DNA of 64,000 nt, from the NCBI GenBank assembly GCA_914767715.1, contig OU612075.1:11904001-11968000 (forward strand), written 5' to 3'. Each line of letters starts with the position of its first letter. The first letter of the stretch is position 1. Below the pieces are notes generated by a model that saw only the letters and a list, made by a program, of their open reading frames with translations, made no database searches and had not been told where the DNA came from. Shown piece by piece: positions 23,942 through 36,423 of the stretch. The position numbers and the translations under genes are program-made. This DNA comes from Membranipora membranacea (lineage: Eukaryota > Bryozoa > Gymnolaemata > Cheilostomatida > Membraniporidae).

Positions 23942-25919
23942 TTTAATGGCTACTTAATACAGTTATTGATGAATAGTTAGTACTGATTTGTCAAAAATTC
24001 TGAAATTTGTTCTAACCGGAAGCATGAACGCCTTCTTTCTCGATTTTACAACCTCCTTCACACAAGTCCAAAATCATAGACCTGCAGTGACTGGGTCGGT
24101 TTATTTGATTGGTCGAAACTAGATGCACTAAAAGAGTGACAAATTTCAGAGACTGAGTGAGAGCTACTTCTAGTTCTACTATTTTTTGTTTTGCTTCTAC
24201 TTTTTGTGCAAGAGAAAGTGGACAGTGTATTCAAGCTCAAAGTATATGAGAACAGATGGTGAGTAGAGATGCCTTGTTGAGTAGCTCACTGACTTGGGAG
24301 ATTTTTTTCAGTGAGGATAACAGCTTCTAATAGCTATATATAAAACTATAAACTTTCTCTCTGAGTACTCATCATTCTAAAATTAAATTGCTTTACTACT
24401 TTACTTACTACTTGAACTTTCTTAATTGAAGTTGCAAGATCATCTACTTTACCATAAATGAGACAGTATATATATGGATGGAGGCTAAACTTCATTTATT
24501 GCTGACAGTACTGTGCCTTCCTTACCCACAACAGCAGTGTGTTTGAAGCATAGATAAAGCATAATATTTGTAAGCCATTAGATTAGTAGTAGTGGTAGTT
24601 AGTAGGCCCATTGATTCCATCCATTGTAACTGTTGTTTTGAATCATGTTTAGTACTATAAAGACTAGCTAGCAGCTGTACTAGCAGTGCAAAGAATTAAT
24701 GACTTACTAATTGCACCTTCACACACAACAACCGATCAATTGCCCAAAACTATTTCAATGCTTAGATATTGACATCATGTCATGATGTACTCTGCATTTA
24801 TGTGGTTAATGATATATTGCAATTAGATTATCATGTAAAAAAAAAAGATTTTGACACGAGTGACAAGGGTCATAGAAGAATGTGAGCATGTTTTCGATAC
24901 TTTCAATGCAAATACTGGCCTCACCAAACAAATGCATTCGATATTTGTAATGTTATGGTATGATGCACAGCCTATTCTTATTTATAGCCTCTACACCAAC
25001 AGCAACATTTGCAGACATGATACCTTTAGCTAACCCTTGTAAAACAATATTAAGAAGACTAAGTTTATGTCGAAGAAATCAGAGATGGCCCGTATTAGAT
25101 CCAACATCAGATTGATACATTGTTACTCTTTTATGTAGAGCAATCACTGATTTTTAGGTCACCGATGAGACTTTTTGGCTGACACTGAACTTGTGATACA
25201 AACATCGCAACTACACCTGGCTGTTGCAACCACTGAGAACAAATAAACTATCTGACTAGTGGGTGAGTGTACAACTACAACTGTTTTTTTGTTTGATTAT
25301 GACAACAGTGTTAATTTGCAGTTTATATAACATTGGCGGTATTAGTAGATTTAGGTGAGCATTATATTCCCCTAGTAATATTGAAAATGAAAAAACTTGA
25401 AATGTCAAGAACTATAATGCCCAAATATACCCTGTCCGTCAATGAATGCTTTGGGTCAAGCATACCCGATTCAACAAAATCAGGAGGTTATTGCCAATTC
25501 ACTAGAACCTGTAGAAAACTTAGCTCCACTCAATCTAATTATAGATATGCAAACAGTTAATTGCATAGTAGTATTTATGATATTTTATTTGAGTGACCAA
25601 GACAGTGAGTTATAATGCAACAACTCATAAATGTCAATGCTCGCTGTGAGAAGACAGACAACACAGTGGAGTTGATGCCTGGGTTGAAATCTCACTAAGT
25701 AATGTCATTTCCCTCGAGAAACACCATACTTTTCTAACACCCTAGAGTTGTAATTACTGGCCTGAGTTTATTTTAGCTAGTTTCGAGCATGGCTTCATCT
25801 TTGCACCAACTTTCATTAGCTAAAGTTGTAAGGTCGTGACAATGTTTGCTAGTCATCAATTTTACGATTTCCATCCTGTGTGAAATGGCAAATTTTAACC
25901 CTGCAGAATCTTTTTTCAG
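23942..25919. other. Divergent intergenic region between ATG3 and TBL1XR1
   Basis: About 2 kb between the ATG3 start codon (- strand) and the 3' splice acceptor before the first coding TBL1XR1 exon (+ strand). It should hold the ATG3 promoter and a 5' noncoding exon of TBL1XR1, because a TTTTTTCAG acceptor at 25911-25919 directly precedes the ATG exon. I could not place that upstream exon. ORFs of 60-75 codons here have no recognisable similarity. Confidence 0.5.
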
Positions 25920-25939
25920 ACGAGGCTAGCTGAATCACC

Positions 25940-28900
25940 ATGACATTCAACAGTGATGAAGTGAACTTTTTAATATACAGATACCTGCAAGAATCAGGTA
26001 AGTGAATTTAATCTTATGAGTTTGAAGAGATGCGGCAATGCTTTGATGGGTATCAAGTATCATTTTGAATCTTAAGTTTAACTAGGTGACACATATTATA
26101 GAGTTAATTAACCAGTATTTCACTACTGGTTGGAAAAATAAACTACTTTACTTAGTAATTTCCCATTTCTGGGGACTTGCAAGCATGTAAGGCATGCGTA
26201 ATTTCAACTTTTGCCTTCCGCTAATTTAGGAAGAGTAACAGTGGAGATTTAATTTTTTAAGGCTTTCAACTTCAAAAAGTGTCTTCAGGCTCTTTGCAGA
26301 TGTTTTTATATGCCAACAAGTTACTATCCCTTAAATTTTGCTTTTCAGATCCAATGCATTCTACTTATTATCCCAAGCAAGATTATGTAATTCCTGGTTT
26401 GCTGAAATGGTGCTCCCAAGTTGAACAAGGGGCACAATTCCCAAATGTTGATGAATTATCGTGAATGCCAATTTTTCCCATGAAATTTTCATGCCGGCAG
26501 TCACAAAAGAGGTTTAAATTTTCATCTGCTTCTGTCATGTGCTGTCCACAGTCTAATGCTGTGCTGCATGACAAGGCTTATGTCTGATATTTCATGCTGC
26601 ACAAACATTTCACAGACATGGAAACTTTCTTTCGACTGATGTCAGATATTCTAATTTCCATCACGCTTACCTTCAAATGCCCATAAAAGGTAAATAATCA
26701 GGTAATGATTTCCAGCTACATGCTTAACTAGCTGTTGACACAGACAAACATATGTAAGTATTGGTTATGTGAATATATCATCATACCACATAACACTGCC
26801 AGTTTGACTGATTACATGTAATGGCGTTCACTATTGTAGGTTTTACTCATTCTGCTTACACTTTTGGACTAGAGAGTCATATTACCCAATCTAATATCAA
26901 TGGAGCCTTAGTTCCTCCTGCAGCTTTGCTGAATATTATACAGAGAGGTCTGTTTTACACTGAGGCGGAAATAAGCATTGCTGAGGTAAGTGCTATAGCG
27001 TTACATTGTCGGTGTAACATCAGCTGTGGGTCTAGTATTTAGCTGTGTAAAGCTTACATTCAAATCACTTCATTTATTCTGATTGTTCGTGTGTTAGCAG
27101 TTAAATTAACTTTGGCAGTGGCAACCTACAAACAATTAATCCTCAATGAATAGTGCCAGCAGTTTGCTATCAGCGCCAATCTTGACGTTAGAGATAGTTT
27201 ATGAATATGGGAGTTACCCCCTCTCTGTAATATTGAGGAGACAACTCGAAATTTTAGTCACATTTATTGGTGTAGTTTTAATATCATGGCTTATGCTATT
27301 TTGATGCAATTTTGTTATGGTGGACACCTTACACCGTTATACTGTTTTTGTGACCATTCTGGTACGCCTGGTTCTCATTGAGTACACCATTTTAACACAC
27401 CATTCTCAAAACATGAATTTTACTAAATCGTGCAAGCTGAAGTTTTGTACAACAAGATGAAGTAGACCAAGAGCTTCCGTACGATTTACAAATCACCATT
27501 TTTGTGCATGTTTGATATTGTAGGATGGATCAGAGAGGGTTATTGAATCCTTATCACTGATAGATGCTGTCATGCCTGATGTCGTCGAGTCAAGAAAACT
27601 GGCAGCTGCCACTCAGGCACAGATAAGAGCGGAACAGACGCCTCATAACGGAGCGGAGGAAGGTGGGTACTCCCAACTATAAAAATAGAAATTAATATTC
27701 ATACTGTTGTTGTAAAATAGCTTGATCATAAATATAAAACTATTAGCTAGAGGCTATTTGAACTAGTTTGGAGGTGACTTTATATTGGCTAGCACCAATT
27801 TTAGCTAGCTATGTGGGTACTCCAAACTGACTCCAGAAATAGACTAGCCTAATGATAGTTATGCTGTCAACCAAAATAGCTTGATGATAAATATATAACT
27901 TTTAGCTCGAGTCCATTATAGCTAGTTTGGGAGTGACTCTATGTTAGCTAGTTCAGGTGAGGGCTTGATTTGACTAGTCAGTTATGTTCCAGTTATCCAA
28001 TCCAAATATTGAGTCATCGTGAGTTAGGATACATTGTTGTGTATCCTGACATGAAGGTCTGGTGTAAAGACTAATCATTTTTCAATGTCTATCAAATCCA
28101 CAAGTTATAAGCAGGAGACACAAACAGCCGAAGATATAGACTTATTCATGGTAATTATTAGTATTTAGTATATGGCAGGAAATTTACCAATAAAAAAGTG
28201 ATAGCATAGCATACTGTGAATTTGAAAATTTCAATATTATAGTACCAACTGCGAATTAATACCTTTCACAAATCCACATGTTATAAGCACTAATAAAGAG
28301 CGGTGGTTATATTAAGTCTATGGCGGAGTCACTACAACTATGACCATAATGGCATATAGTGAATTCAAAATTTGTGATATTTTTTAGTACCACCTGCGAA
28401 TGTTGGAGGTAGAGGAGATATGGAGATAGATAGAGAGATAGATGCAGCTATCGAGATACCAGCCAGCCGTACCACAGTTCTCAGGGGACACGAATCTGAA
28501 GTCTTTATCTGTGCATGGAACCCTAAGAGTGATATACTCGCCTCGGGGTAAGTGCTTCACCAGCTCAGGGGCGTATGCCTTGTTTTTTGTATTAGGTTTC
28601 TGCAATGAATGAATGATAATTGTTAAAATTATTTCAAAAATGTTAAAAAGCGCAGCGGTGTGGTCTGTTAGTCTATGTGAGAGAGCCAAGACTAGAGTGG
28701 CAACCACCCGATTGAAAAAAACTGTTGAACACATAGACAGTGTGTTTTGTCTATTATTAAACCAGTCTACATATTTTGATCATCTGCTGACAAAATAATA
28801 TAACAGTGTGTATGTATTTAGCTTAGAAATAATTTTGAGTTGACTCCATTTGGAAGTAATCCTGTATGGCAACATAGTTGTACAGGGACTGATGAGTGAA

Positions 28901-31900
28901 ATGCACACCTATGGAAATGGGATATTTAATATCAGTGTGATTTCCTGGTTCAGTTTGAGAAGTATTGCTTAGACTGATTGCAAAATTAAATCCAATCATA
29001 ATCGTTGTTTCTATATCTCCCCTGTTGTGTCCACCTATGAAACCACCAATTTATGTGATTTATATGACAAACAAAACAGAAAATAAACATCCTCCTTTTC
29101 CTGAACACTTACATATTTCATGTCTTTGCAATGATATTTTTTTTGTACAGCTCTGGAGATTCGACAGCTCGTATATGGAATATGAATGAGATGGCCACAT
29201 CGGGTAAATCTAACCAGCTTGTACTGAGACACTGTATACAGATGGGAGGCACTGAAGTGCCCAGTAACAAAGACGTCACATCGCTTGACTGGAATGTGAG
29301 TCACTGATTTAGTCTCCGACTATCAGGCGGATCCATGCGAATCCATTGTTATAAATCGATTTTTCAATAATTTCCTGAAAAATTGAACAAACTGCAAAAA
29401 TCTTTTGAAACAGAAACACAAAAAATGGTTGTTACTTGTGGGCCAATTTCTCCTTCATGAATGAATGAATGAATCGTGAATGAATTGAGAACCCATAACT
29501 TACACCTTAAACAACATAGCATTGGTTGTCAGTGTGATGGGTTACATTCAGCTTACTTCATGTCTGCATTAACAAAGTGACCAAACTCAGCCCAGGCTCT
29601 TAGTAATGGCATTAGAAGTTTGAGCAGTTGAACTAAGGTTGCATGTACTTTATAATGTGTAAAGGTGCTTTTCCCCAATGTAGTTCCCCTATTTTTGGGG
29701 ACTTAATATTAACTAGCATCAATTCCCAATGGGTTAGGCTGGAGTTTTTAGAAAGTAATGAGGTTCAGTTAATGTTACCTAGCCAACTATTTCAAGTTTC
29801 TCCACTAGATACCTTATTCCTCTAGGGTATGTTATATTTGTTTATTTTTGTTCACAGTGCGATGGTCAGTTATTAGCCACAGGATCATATGATGGATACG
29901 CCCGTATCTGGAGCACGGAGGGTAAACTAGTCAGTACGTTAGGACAACATAAGGGACCAATATTCGCTCTCAAGTGGAATAAGAAAGGCAATTATATTCT
30001 CTCCGCTGGTGTCGACAAGGTAGGCAAGCTGTAAAATTTATAGTAAATATTCTTATGTACCTGTGAATGGTTAATGAGTAGCTGATGTAAGTTAAGTTAA
30101 ACTTCTACCACAAGTCGTGGAAAAATCCTTTTTGATTGAATTCTGGATGGTTCTGTTATATCGCAGAATTTTCACCTTATGAACAAGTTATTTGCAGTAT
30201 CTGATATGTGTAACTCATCGGGTCAAATTCTCAAACCAGTTTAGTTTTATGATAACAGAATATTATTATTATTAGGATAATGATATTAATAGGTCTATGG
30301 TGCACCCTTTATTTACTTCTTGTTTCTGATTTTATTTATAGACGACTATAATATGGGACGCCCACACGGGACAGAGTAAACAGCAGTTTGCTTTTCACAC
30401 TGCGCCGGCTCTGGATGTCGACTGGAAGAGTAGTACAGAGTTTGCCTCCTGCTCCACAGACATGTGTATACATGTGTGTGAGCTCGGCAAGGAGAGACCG
30501 GTCAAAACATTCGAAGGACATTCTGTAAGTATATTTCAGGTTGATTAACCAGTGAAAAAAATCGGTGAAAGTTACGAGTGTTGTTCAAATTGTGCAAGGG
30601 ACCTGATATTTCTTGTTCCCATTCAGTTTTCATGCACTGAGAACAGTATTAGAGTGATAAGGAAGTGTCAAGATAATCATTACGGTCCAAACATCATCCC
30701 TGGTCCAACAAATGTGAGATCAGAGGAGCGGTTGCTGGTATTCTATTTGGAGTTATCTGTTCTTGACCAAATGAAGGTAGGATAACTCCAAGTGAAAATT
30801 CACATATCAAAGGCCACGCAAAACAAAAACGGGCCTCTAAGATAAGCCATAGTTCAATATTTCAACTTTGGCTTTGTAATGCTGAATAATCAGAGAATGG
30901 AAATGAATTCATTTCACTGTGGTCATATTTCACTCTTTACAGAATGAAGTAAATGCCATCAAATGGGATCCACAGGGACATCTTCTAGCATCTTGTTCAG
31001 ATGACATGAGCTTAAGGGTGAGTTGTTCATTGTAATGAGAAACACATAATTAGCTGGTGACTTTGTTTTGGAAGTCAGCATTAATTGTTGTGCCAAGCAT
31101 TATCGCAAGATAAAAACCGAATTCACCATTTAAAACTCTAATTATGTAATCACTTGAAGCTGCATTGTGTTGAATGGGCCCCGTCGGCAGTAGTTGAGCA
31201 TGACAAGCGGATGCGGACTAAGTTTCCCTGTCTTTATTTGTTACTTAGACGCTTTCATTAGCAAAAATAATTGACTAAAATGACCTACCCTTTGTATAAT
31301 CCACTAGATTTGTTGTCTAAATCAACTAAGCATTGCTCATAGTTTATCTGAAAGGCATAGCCTTAGGTTTTTCTATAACTCGTATTTGTAGATATGGAAG
31401 ATGGACAGTAATAAATGTGTCCATAACCTGTTATCTCATGAGAAGGAGATATATACTATTAAGTGGAGCCCTACGGGTCCTGAGACTAACAATCCAAACT
31501 CTGACCTTTATCTAGCCAGGTAAAGTACAAGAGATCATGAATGAAGCAAAATTTCACATTGGTTCTGATTTTGTCAACTGTGTCCATAGAGTGATTTGCA
31601 TGTTTTATCCATTTTGTCAACCATGTCCATGTCATCCATATATGTATTGACTGCAGTTCTGTCACAGCGCAATCCATGATCGGCAACAGCTGTAAAATTA
31701 TTATAGCCACTATGGACCTATACCAAAGTCTCCGGTTATTATATTATATTTGTGATTTTTTTATCATATTATATAATATTTGTTATTTTATTATATTATA
31801 TATCATATATATTATATAATAACCATAGACGATAGATCCATGGTCTCTGTAATGACTCTATAGCTGTGGCCCATACTCTAAATTCTTAAGTTATCTAGGT

Positions 31901-34900
31901 CCTATGTCCCCGTATTCTTTTCAGTCAATCCTTACATGTATATCACGATGTCGTGCTGCATTTTTGCTGTGTGTCCCACCAACTACCGACAATTAATAAT
32001 TATGATCAATTTGAGAACTTGTCATTTTTATCAATAGGATGAAATATTTGAATGGATTTAAAGGAAGTTATGCTCTCTTTATTCTGAGAGCAAATAACTT
32101 CGAGAGCTTGTTTTGCGAATTCAAAGTTGCTCGCCTTACAGCAGGGAAACAAGATAGCTTTTGCCTCTTCACATTTATTTAGTCCCGCATTTAAATTATG
32201 TGCCTGAATGCTGAACTGAACATGTGGCTTAACAAGCTTTTGTTTTGTTGCCGCCCAACATTGAAGTTAAAGTGTCTAGGAAACAACCACTGTTCATATC
32301 AAAGCTTTGCCATTGCAATGATCAAAAAAAGGAATTTTTTTTCGCACAAGGACATTATTAAACGATGTACCCTAATTTAAAAAGCGAAAATCCAGGGTCT
32401 AGAAGGGTCTAGGCTAGAGTATGTTATCTCTACCTGTCACGGATTAACACTAAAATGTCTCTGACTACACTACCGTTGTCCAATACTGTTTTTTGATGAT
32501 TTCTAGTTTAAGTAGAGCAGCTTTGTAAGTCTGGGCTACGCTTACTGTTATACTGTAAGTGGGTCATCATTCAAATGTGAATCTCTGACAGGGGAGATAA
32601 CACACTCTAGACCATGGGTGGGCAACCTTTTTTTGAGGAAGGCCGCATTTTATGCAAAATCAACACGAAAAGCCACAACATATTTTTCCGGCATAAACTT
32701 GTAACGCGAAGTATAATTTTGCACTGTGTATTTTATACAAACTAAAAATGTTATTGTTATGTTGCAATAGGCATCATATTTTTCAACTCGCATCAGTTTA
32801 ACAGAACTACTTTATCTTGTTTATCTAATCTTCTAAGTTTTGTGTCTGGGAAACAGTTTCGTACATGCCTGTTTCCCAGTGTTTCAAGCAGTGGGGCAAA
32901 GGGCAGGATGGGCGCTCAAGAGGTGCAGTGAGTATTTACATACTTGTCAATGAGATTCAATCTGGAACATTTCAGCCAAAATGCTGGAGCAATTGTAACA
33001 TGCCAAATATTTGATAGAACAACTTTGCCGCTCTTGCTCAAAATGACAGCTTTACAAAAAACAGTTTGTAGTTAAAATATTATCCAAAGGTGAAAGAATT
33101 GATTATATTGCTTTTCTCTCACAATATAACGACGATGTCTTCACTGTTTTGGGTATTTATTCAAATGGAAGCTTGTGAAAGAGTAGTTGGCGCCAGTACA
33201 TTTATGATGCTTTTGTGTAGAATAGGCAATTTCCTTGAGTTGCTAGCATGTAAGTAACTTAGCGCATGGTAAATACAAAATGCAATATTTTGAATTGTGC
33301 TTGAAGAGGGTAATGCATACTTGGACATCCACATGACAGTTAAAGCTTGAGTGTATGATTTTCAAGGACATAAGGCTACAATTAAGCTGTAGCTCCACGT
33401 AACGATGTAATCACAGGCCGATGGCATGTCTAGACATGCTAGGCCGATCTCACACTGCTACACAGGCCTATGAGTTAGTACTCGATGGTTTAGTGAGTCA
33501 TAGTGGGGTAATAAATCAGGTGCCTAGATTGACCAATTAACTCCCTCAGTTCAATCGATTGACCAATGATATTTAATGGGCGTGTTAATAAATGACCGGA
33601 TATAGATGTCATATTAAATCTGTCACTAAATTTGTCACTTAGAATCTTCACCAAATAAAATTTCATTCTTCTGTAAAATTGATTTTCCTATGCTAGGATG
33701 TCATGTCATGTCAGGACAGCTTCCATTTCCAAGTGATACAGCTATTACCTTCCATATTTTCACTACAGCACCACTCCTATCTTTGTAGTCATGGTCTTTT
33801 TTATCATAAATAGGAGGATGTGATTTAACTACAGATATTATCAACTCCTCCATTTTTGATAGCCTGTCACGATTTGATAGATGACGTGTTTAACCGCGTA
33901 ATTATTGAAGCAAGCAATCAACAACCAATCAGCATAGAGGATCGTCTAGATCACTCGGGCAAAAGACCAACAGGTTCGATGTCTACTTAACACGAGTAAT
34001 CACTCGTGCAGATCCACCGATTAACCACTCGTGACCCCAAATCGATGTAAAAATCGTTACGTGGAGCTACAGCTTTAGGCCGCAAAAGATTACCCATTAG
34101 GCCGCACTGGCAAAAAGGCCGCAGGTTGCCCACAGCTGCTCTAGACCCTCCTAGACCCTGGATTTTCGCACTTTAAATTAGGTTACAGCTTTCAATAATG
34201 TCCTTGTGCAAACAAATTTACTTTTTTTGTTCATTGCAATGGCAAAACTTTGATATGAACAGTGGTTGATTTTTGCTTTCCTAGACACTTTAACAGTGAC
34301 AAGTAAGCTGAATTTGTATATTTATTAATATTGTTATCCTCTTGCAGTGCCTCGTTTGACTCTACAGTCAGGTTGTGGGACGTAGAGAAGGGATCTTGTG
34401 TACACACACTCACTAAGCACAGCGAGCCAGTATACAGTGTGGGATTCAGTCCTGATGGCAAATACTTAGCCAGCGGCTCCTTCGATAAATGTGTACATAT
34501 CTGGAACGTACAGGTACGTCCATATATATATAAACACTATTTTAATTGGCAGACAATATCATCCTGGACGTATCTTATCCATAACTTGCCAAATTAATTA
34601 CGGCAAAATTTAGGGGGGGGGGGGGTTTGAAAAAAGACCAAAATAAAATATTTTTTTGGTATTTGGAGAATTGATTGATATATCATATTATAATGTTTTC
34701 ACAAGAAGAGAGAGACTAATGAGATTCTACGTAGAGACTACGTAGATTTTACACCGTATGGAAACACAAGCTAAACTCGTGGGGGGTTTCTTGGTCCAAT
34801 ATTGGAACACAAAGGCTCAAACCTATTCTATTAATCATTGTAGCTCTAATTTAACTGTTCAATAATTCAACACGCTAACAATGACACAATGTGCACTCCA

Positions 34901-35469
34901 CCCTCACATTCTGACATAAATTTAGGATTTCTGTTATGAAAACAATTCCAATAAATTATTGATTATGATTGAGCTGCCAAAAAATTGTCTAGAATCATCA
35001 GCATTCGATAAACTTGACAAACAGTACATATTGACATAGCATGATATGAAACTGCCATGCATTCTTACTATGTTACAATATTGTTATCATTTGTAAGCAA
35101 CATGGCAATATATAGATATTGTATCGCATTCATCACCAGGAACTAGAAAATTTACTTGTAGTTGTTGTGGCTGTAAAAATGCCAACTGGCATCCATTTTT
35201 TTTTTCGCTTATTCCTCACTTGTTAATGGCAATTCTTTGAAGCTCAAACCTACGAACGCAGGAAAGTTATGTTTAGGTATGCGCTGTTGACTTGCTGTTA
35301 TAAAAGTTTGTTTTCTTGTTTGTCTTAGAGTGGAAAACTTGTACAGAGCTACAGAGGCACCGGTGGTATATTTGAAGTCTGCTGGAATCAGAGAGGAGAT
35401 AAAGTTGCTGCCTCCGCTTCTGACGGCAGCGTGTACGTCCTTGACCTTAGGGGAACCAAATCTGTATGA
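25940..35469 (+). CDS. TBL1XR1: F-box-like/WD-repeat protein TBL1XR1 (TBL1/ebi family), intact copy
   Basis: Eleven coding exons join in frame: 25940-25997, 26840-26985, 27524-27662, 28388-28547, 29151-29295, 29858-30019, 30342-30524, 30943-31017, 31392-31519, 34348-34513, 35329-35469. The 500-aa product compares with ~514 aa in human TBL1XR1. Residues 4-36 are the LisH motif ([16 protein letters not shown]), 41-86 the F-box-like region ([31 protein letters not shown]), then a short variable linker lacking the vertebrate Ala tract. Eight WD40 repeats run from about residue 150 to the end ([62 protein letters not shown]). The protein is a nuclear exchange factor that recruits ubiquitin/proteasome machinery to NCoR/SMRT corepressor complexes. 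The C-terminus ends LRGTKSV rather than LRK. A noncoding 5' exon is likely. Intron 9 holds three nested transposons. Confidence 0.97.
27663..27955. repeat. Two ~145-bp tandem direct repeats in TBL1XR1 intron 3
   Basis: GTGGGTACTCCCAACT... to about 27805 is repeated, diverged, to about 27955 (GTGGGTACTCCAAACTGACT...). Shared blocks include ATAGCTTGAT, GATAAATATA and TAGCTAGTTTGGGAGTGACT. The same array sits in the duplicate TBL1 copy near 52004-52300, so it predates the segmental duplication. Confidence 0.75.
32613..34138 (-). mobile_element. hAT-like non-autonomous transposon inside the TTAA element
   Basis: Termini CATGGGTGGGCAACC and GGTTGCCCACAGCTG are the usual GTGGGCAACC-type hAT ends, flanked by CTCTAGAC at 32605-32612 and 34139-34146 (8-bp TSD). 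Subterminal GGCCGC motifs are also typical. The interior has no transposase ORF. It is interrupted by a further element at 33385-34074. Orientation is opposite to the two related copies in the duplicated intron. Confidence 0.85.
33385..34074. mobile_element. PIF/Harbinger-like MITE nested in the hAT element
   Basis: Inverted termini AGCTGTAGCTCCACGTAACG and CGTTACGTGGAGCTACAGCT bound a 690-bp segment. TTA at 33382-33384 and 34075-34077 is a 3-bp target duplication. The uninterrupted sequence (CAATTAGGCCGC on this strand) is seen in the related hAT copies near 58388, confirming the junctions. TTA/TAA duplications are typical of PIF/Harbinger; no transposase is encoded. Confidence 0.82.
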
Positions 35470-35974
35470 AGTCGTCCAATGTATTAACATCAGCATACTT
35501 CACGTTTTTGTACAATTGTAATCATGTTCACCCATAATATTTTCCAAGTTGAGCACTAAGTGCTGGATGATTTTCGTATACTTTGGACTGTAGGATCAAG
35601 CAAACGTAGTTATGTATATGGCATTGTGTCATGGCGCTGATTATTGCGTTGGTACCACTCGGTGAAAGTATTTGTCATATTGTTATTGCATTTTCAATGC
35701 GTAGCTTTCCCCTGTTGTTAAGTAAAAGGGTCACCACAAAATAGATTCATCCCTATAATGTAGGGTGCCTGTAATTCTCTCAAGATCAGATAAAGGTGAA
35801 GGTCGTTATTGAACTCTCACTTCAAAGAGAAACATTCTTTAGTCTTGCTTGGTTGGACATCACTAAATTGTTGCTATCATAATAGTCGGCTATGATTATG
35901 AACTTTATTGTATTATTATTTTTGTGTAAATATGAATGAAAATCTCACTATGATATCATTTAGTAACAATGTAG

Positions 35975-35980
35975 AATAAA
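35975..35980 (+). terminator. TBL1XR1: Polyadenylation signal of TBL1XR1
   Basis: AATAAA about 505 bp after the stop codon at 35467-35469, giving a ~0.5-kb 3' UTR. The convergent coiled-coil gene ends at 36424. Confidence 0.6.
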
Positions 35981-36423
35981 AATTGTTGGTATGTCAATTA
36001 CAGAATAACAAAGCTAAAAAGCCTTTGTACCCATGAATCGGTGGTAATGTCTTTGTGTTGTGGCTGGTAGTGTTCTTGTAATGGCAGGAACTAGGTCCCA
36101 CAGCCGAAATTTGAGTTGGCGTTGAGCCATTTAACCACACCTCAGTTATGTCAAATTATGATGGGATTACCCCGTATCTACAGACTGTTGTCAGCGGGTA
36201 TATAGTTTTATAAACAGGAAAGCAGCTAGCTCTATGGCACCTTTTATGGCTCGCAATACAATACACAAATTTCCAAAGAAAATCAGGGTAAGAAAAGAGC
36301 TAGAGTGCTTTGAAGAATCAAAACTGAGAAAGTTACCATCCATCATTCCATGACTGGCAAGTTGGACATTATGTTCAATTTCTCAGCCACTGGTTAGCAT
36401 AAATCTATTGTTATGATATACTT

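Larger units (their letters stand above)
32271..34289. mobile_element. Non-autonomous TTAA element with ~150-bp TIRs (outer shell of a nest)
   Basis: Starts AGTGTCTAGG and ends CCTAGACACT, flanked by TTAA at 32267-32270 and 34290-34293. The terminal ~150 bp on each side are reverse complements, including ATATCAAAG...TTGCCATTGCAATG and the inner GCGAAAATCCAGGGTCTAG. Without the inserted hAT the element would be about 485 bp. TTAA targets are used by piggyBac and Kolobok; the superfamily is not decided. Same insertion in the duplicate TBL1 copy at 57083-59367, so it predates the segmental duplication. Confidence 0.8.

Noticed and set aside
28384-28734. 116-codon - strand ORF over TBL1XR1 exon 4 (and its twin at 52720-53070)
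   Set aside because: It is the antisense shadow of a conserved coding exon plus intron and has no independent similarity.
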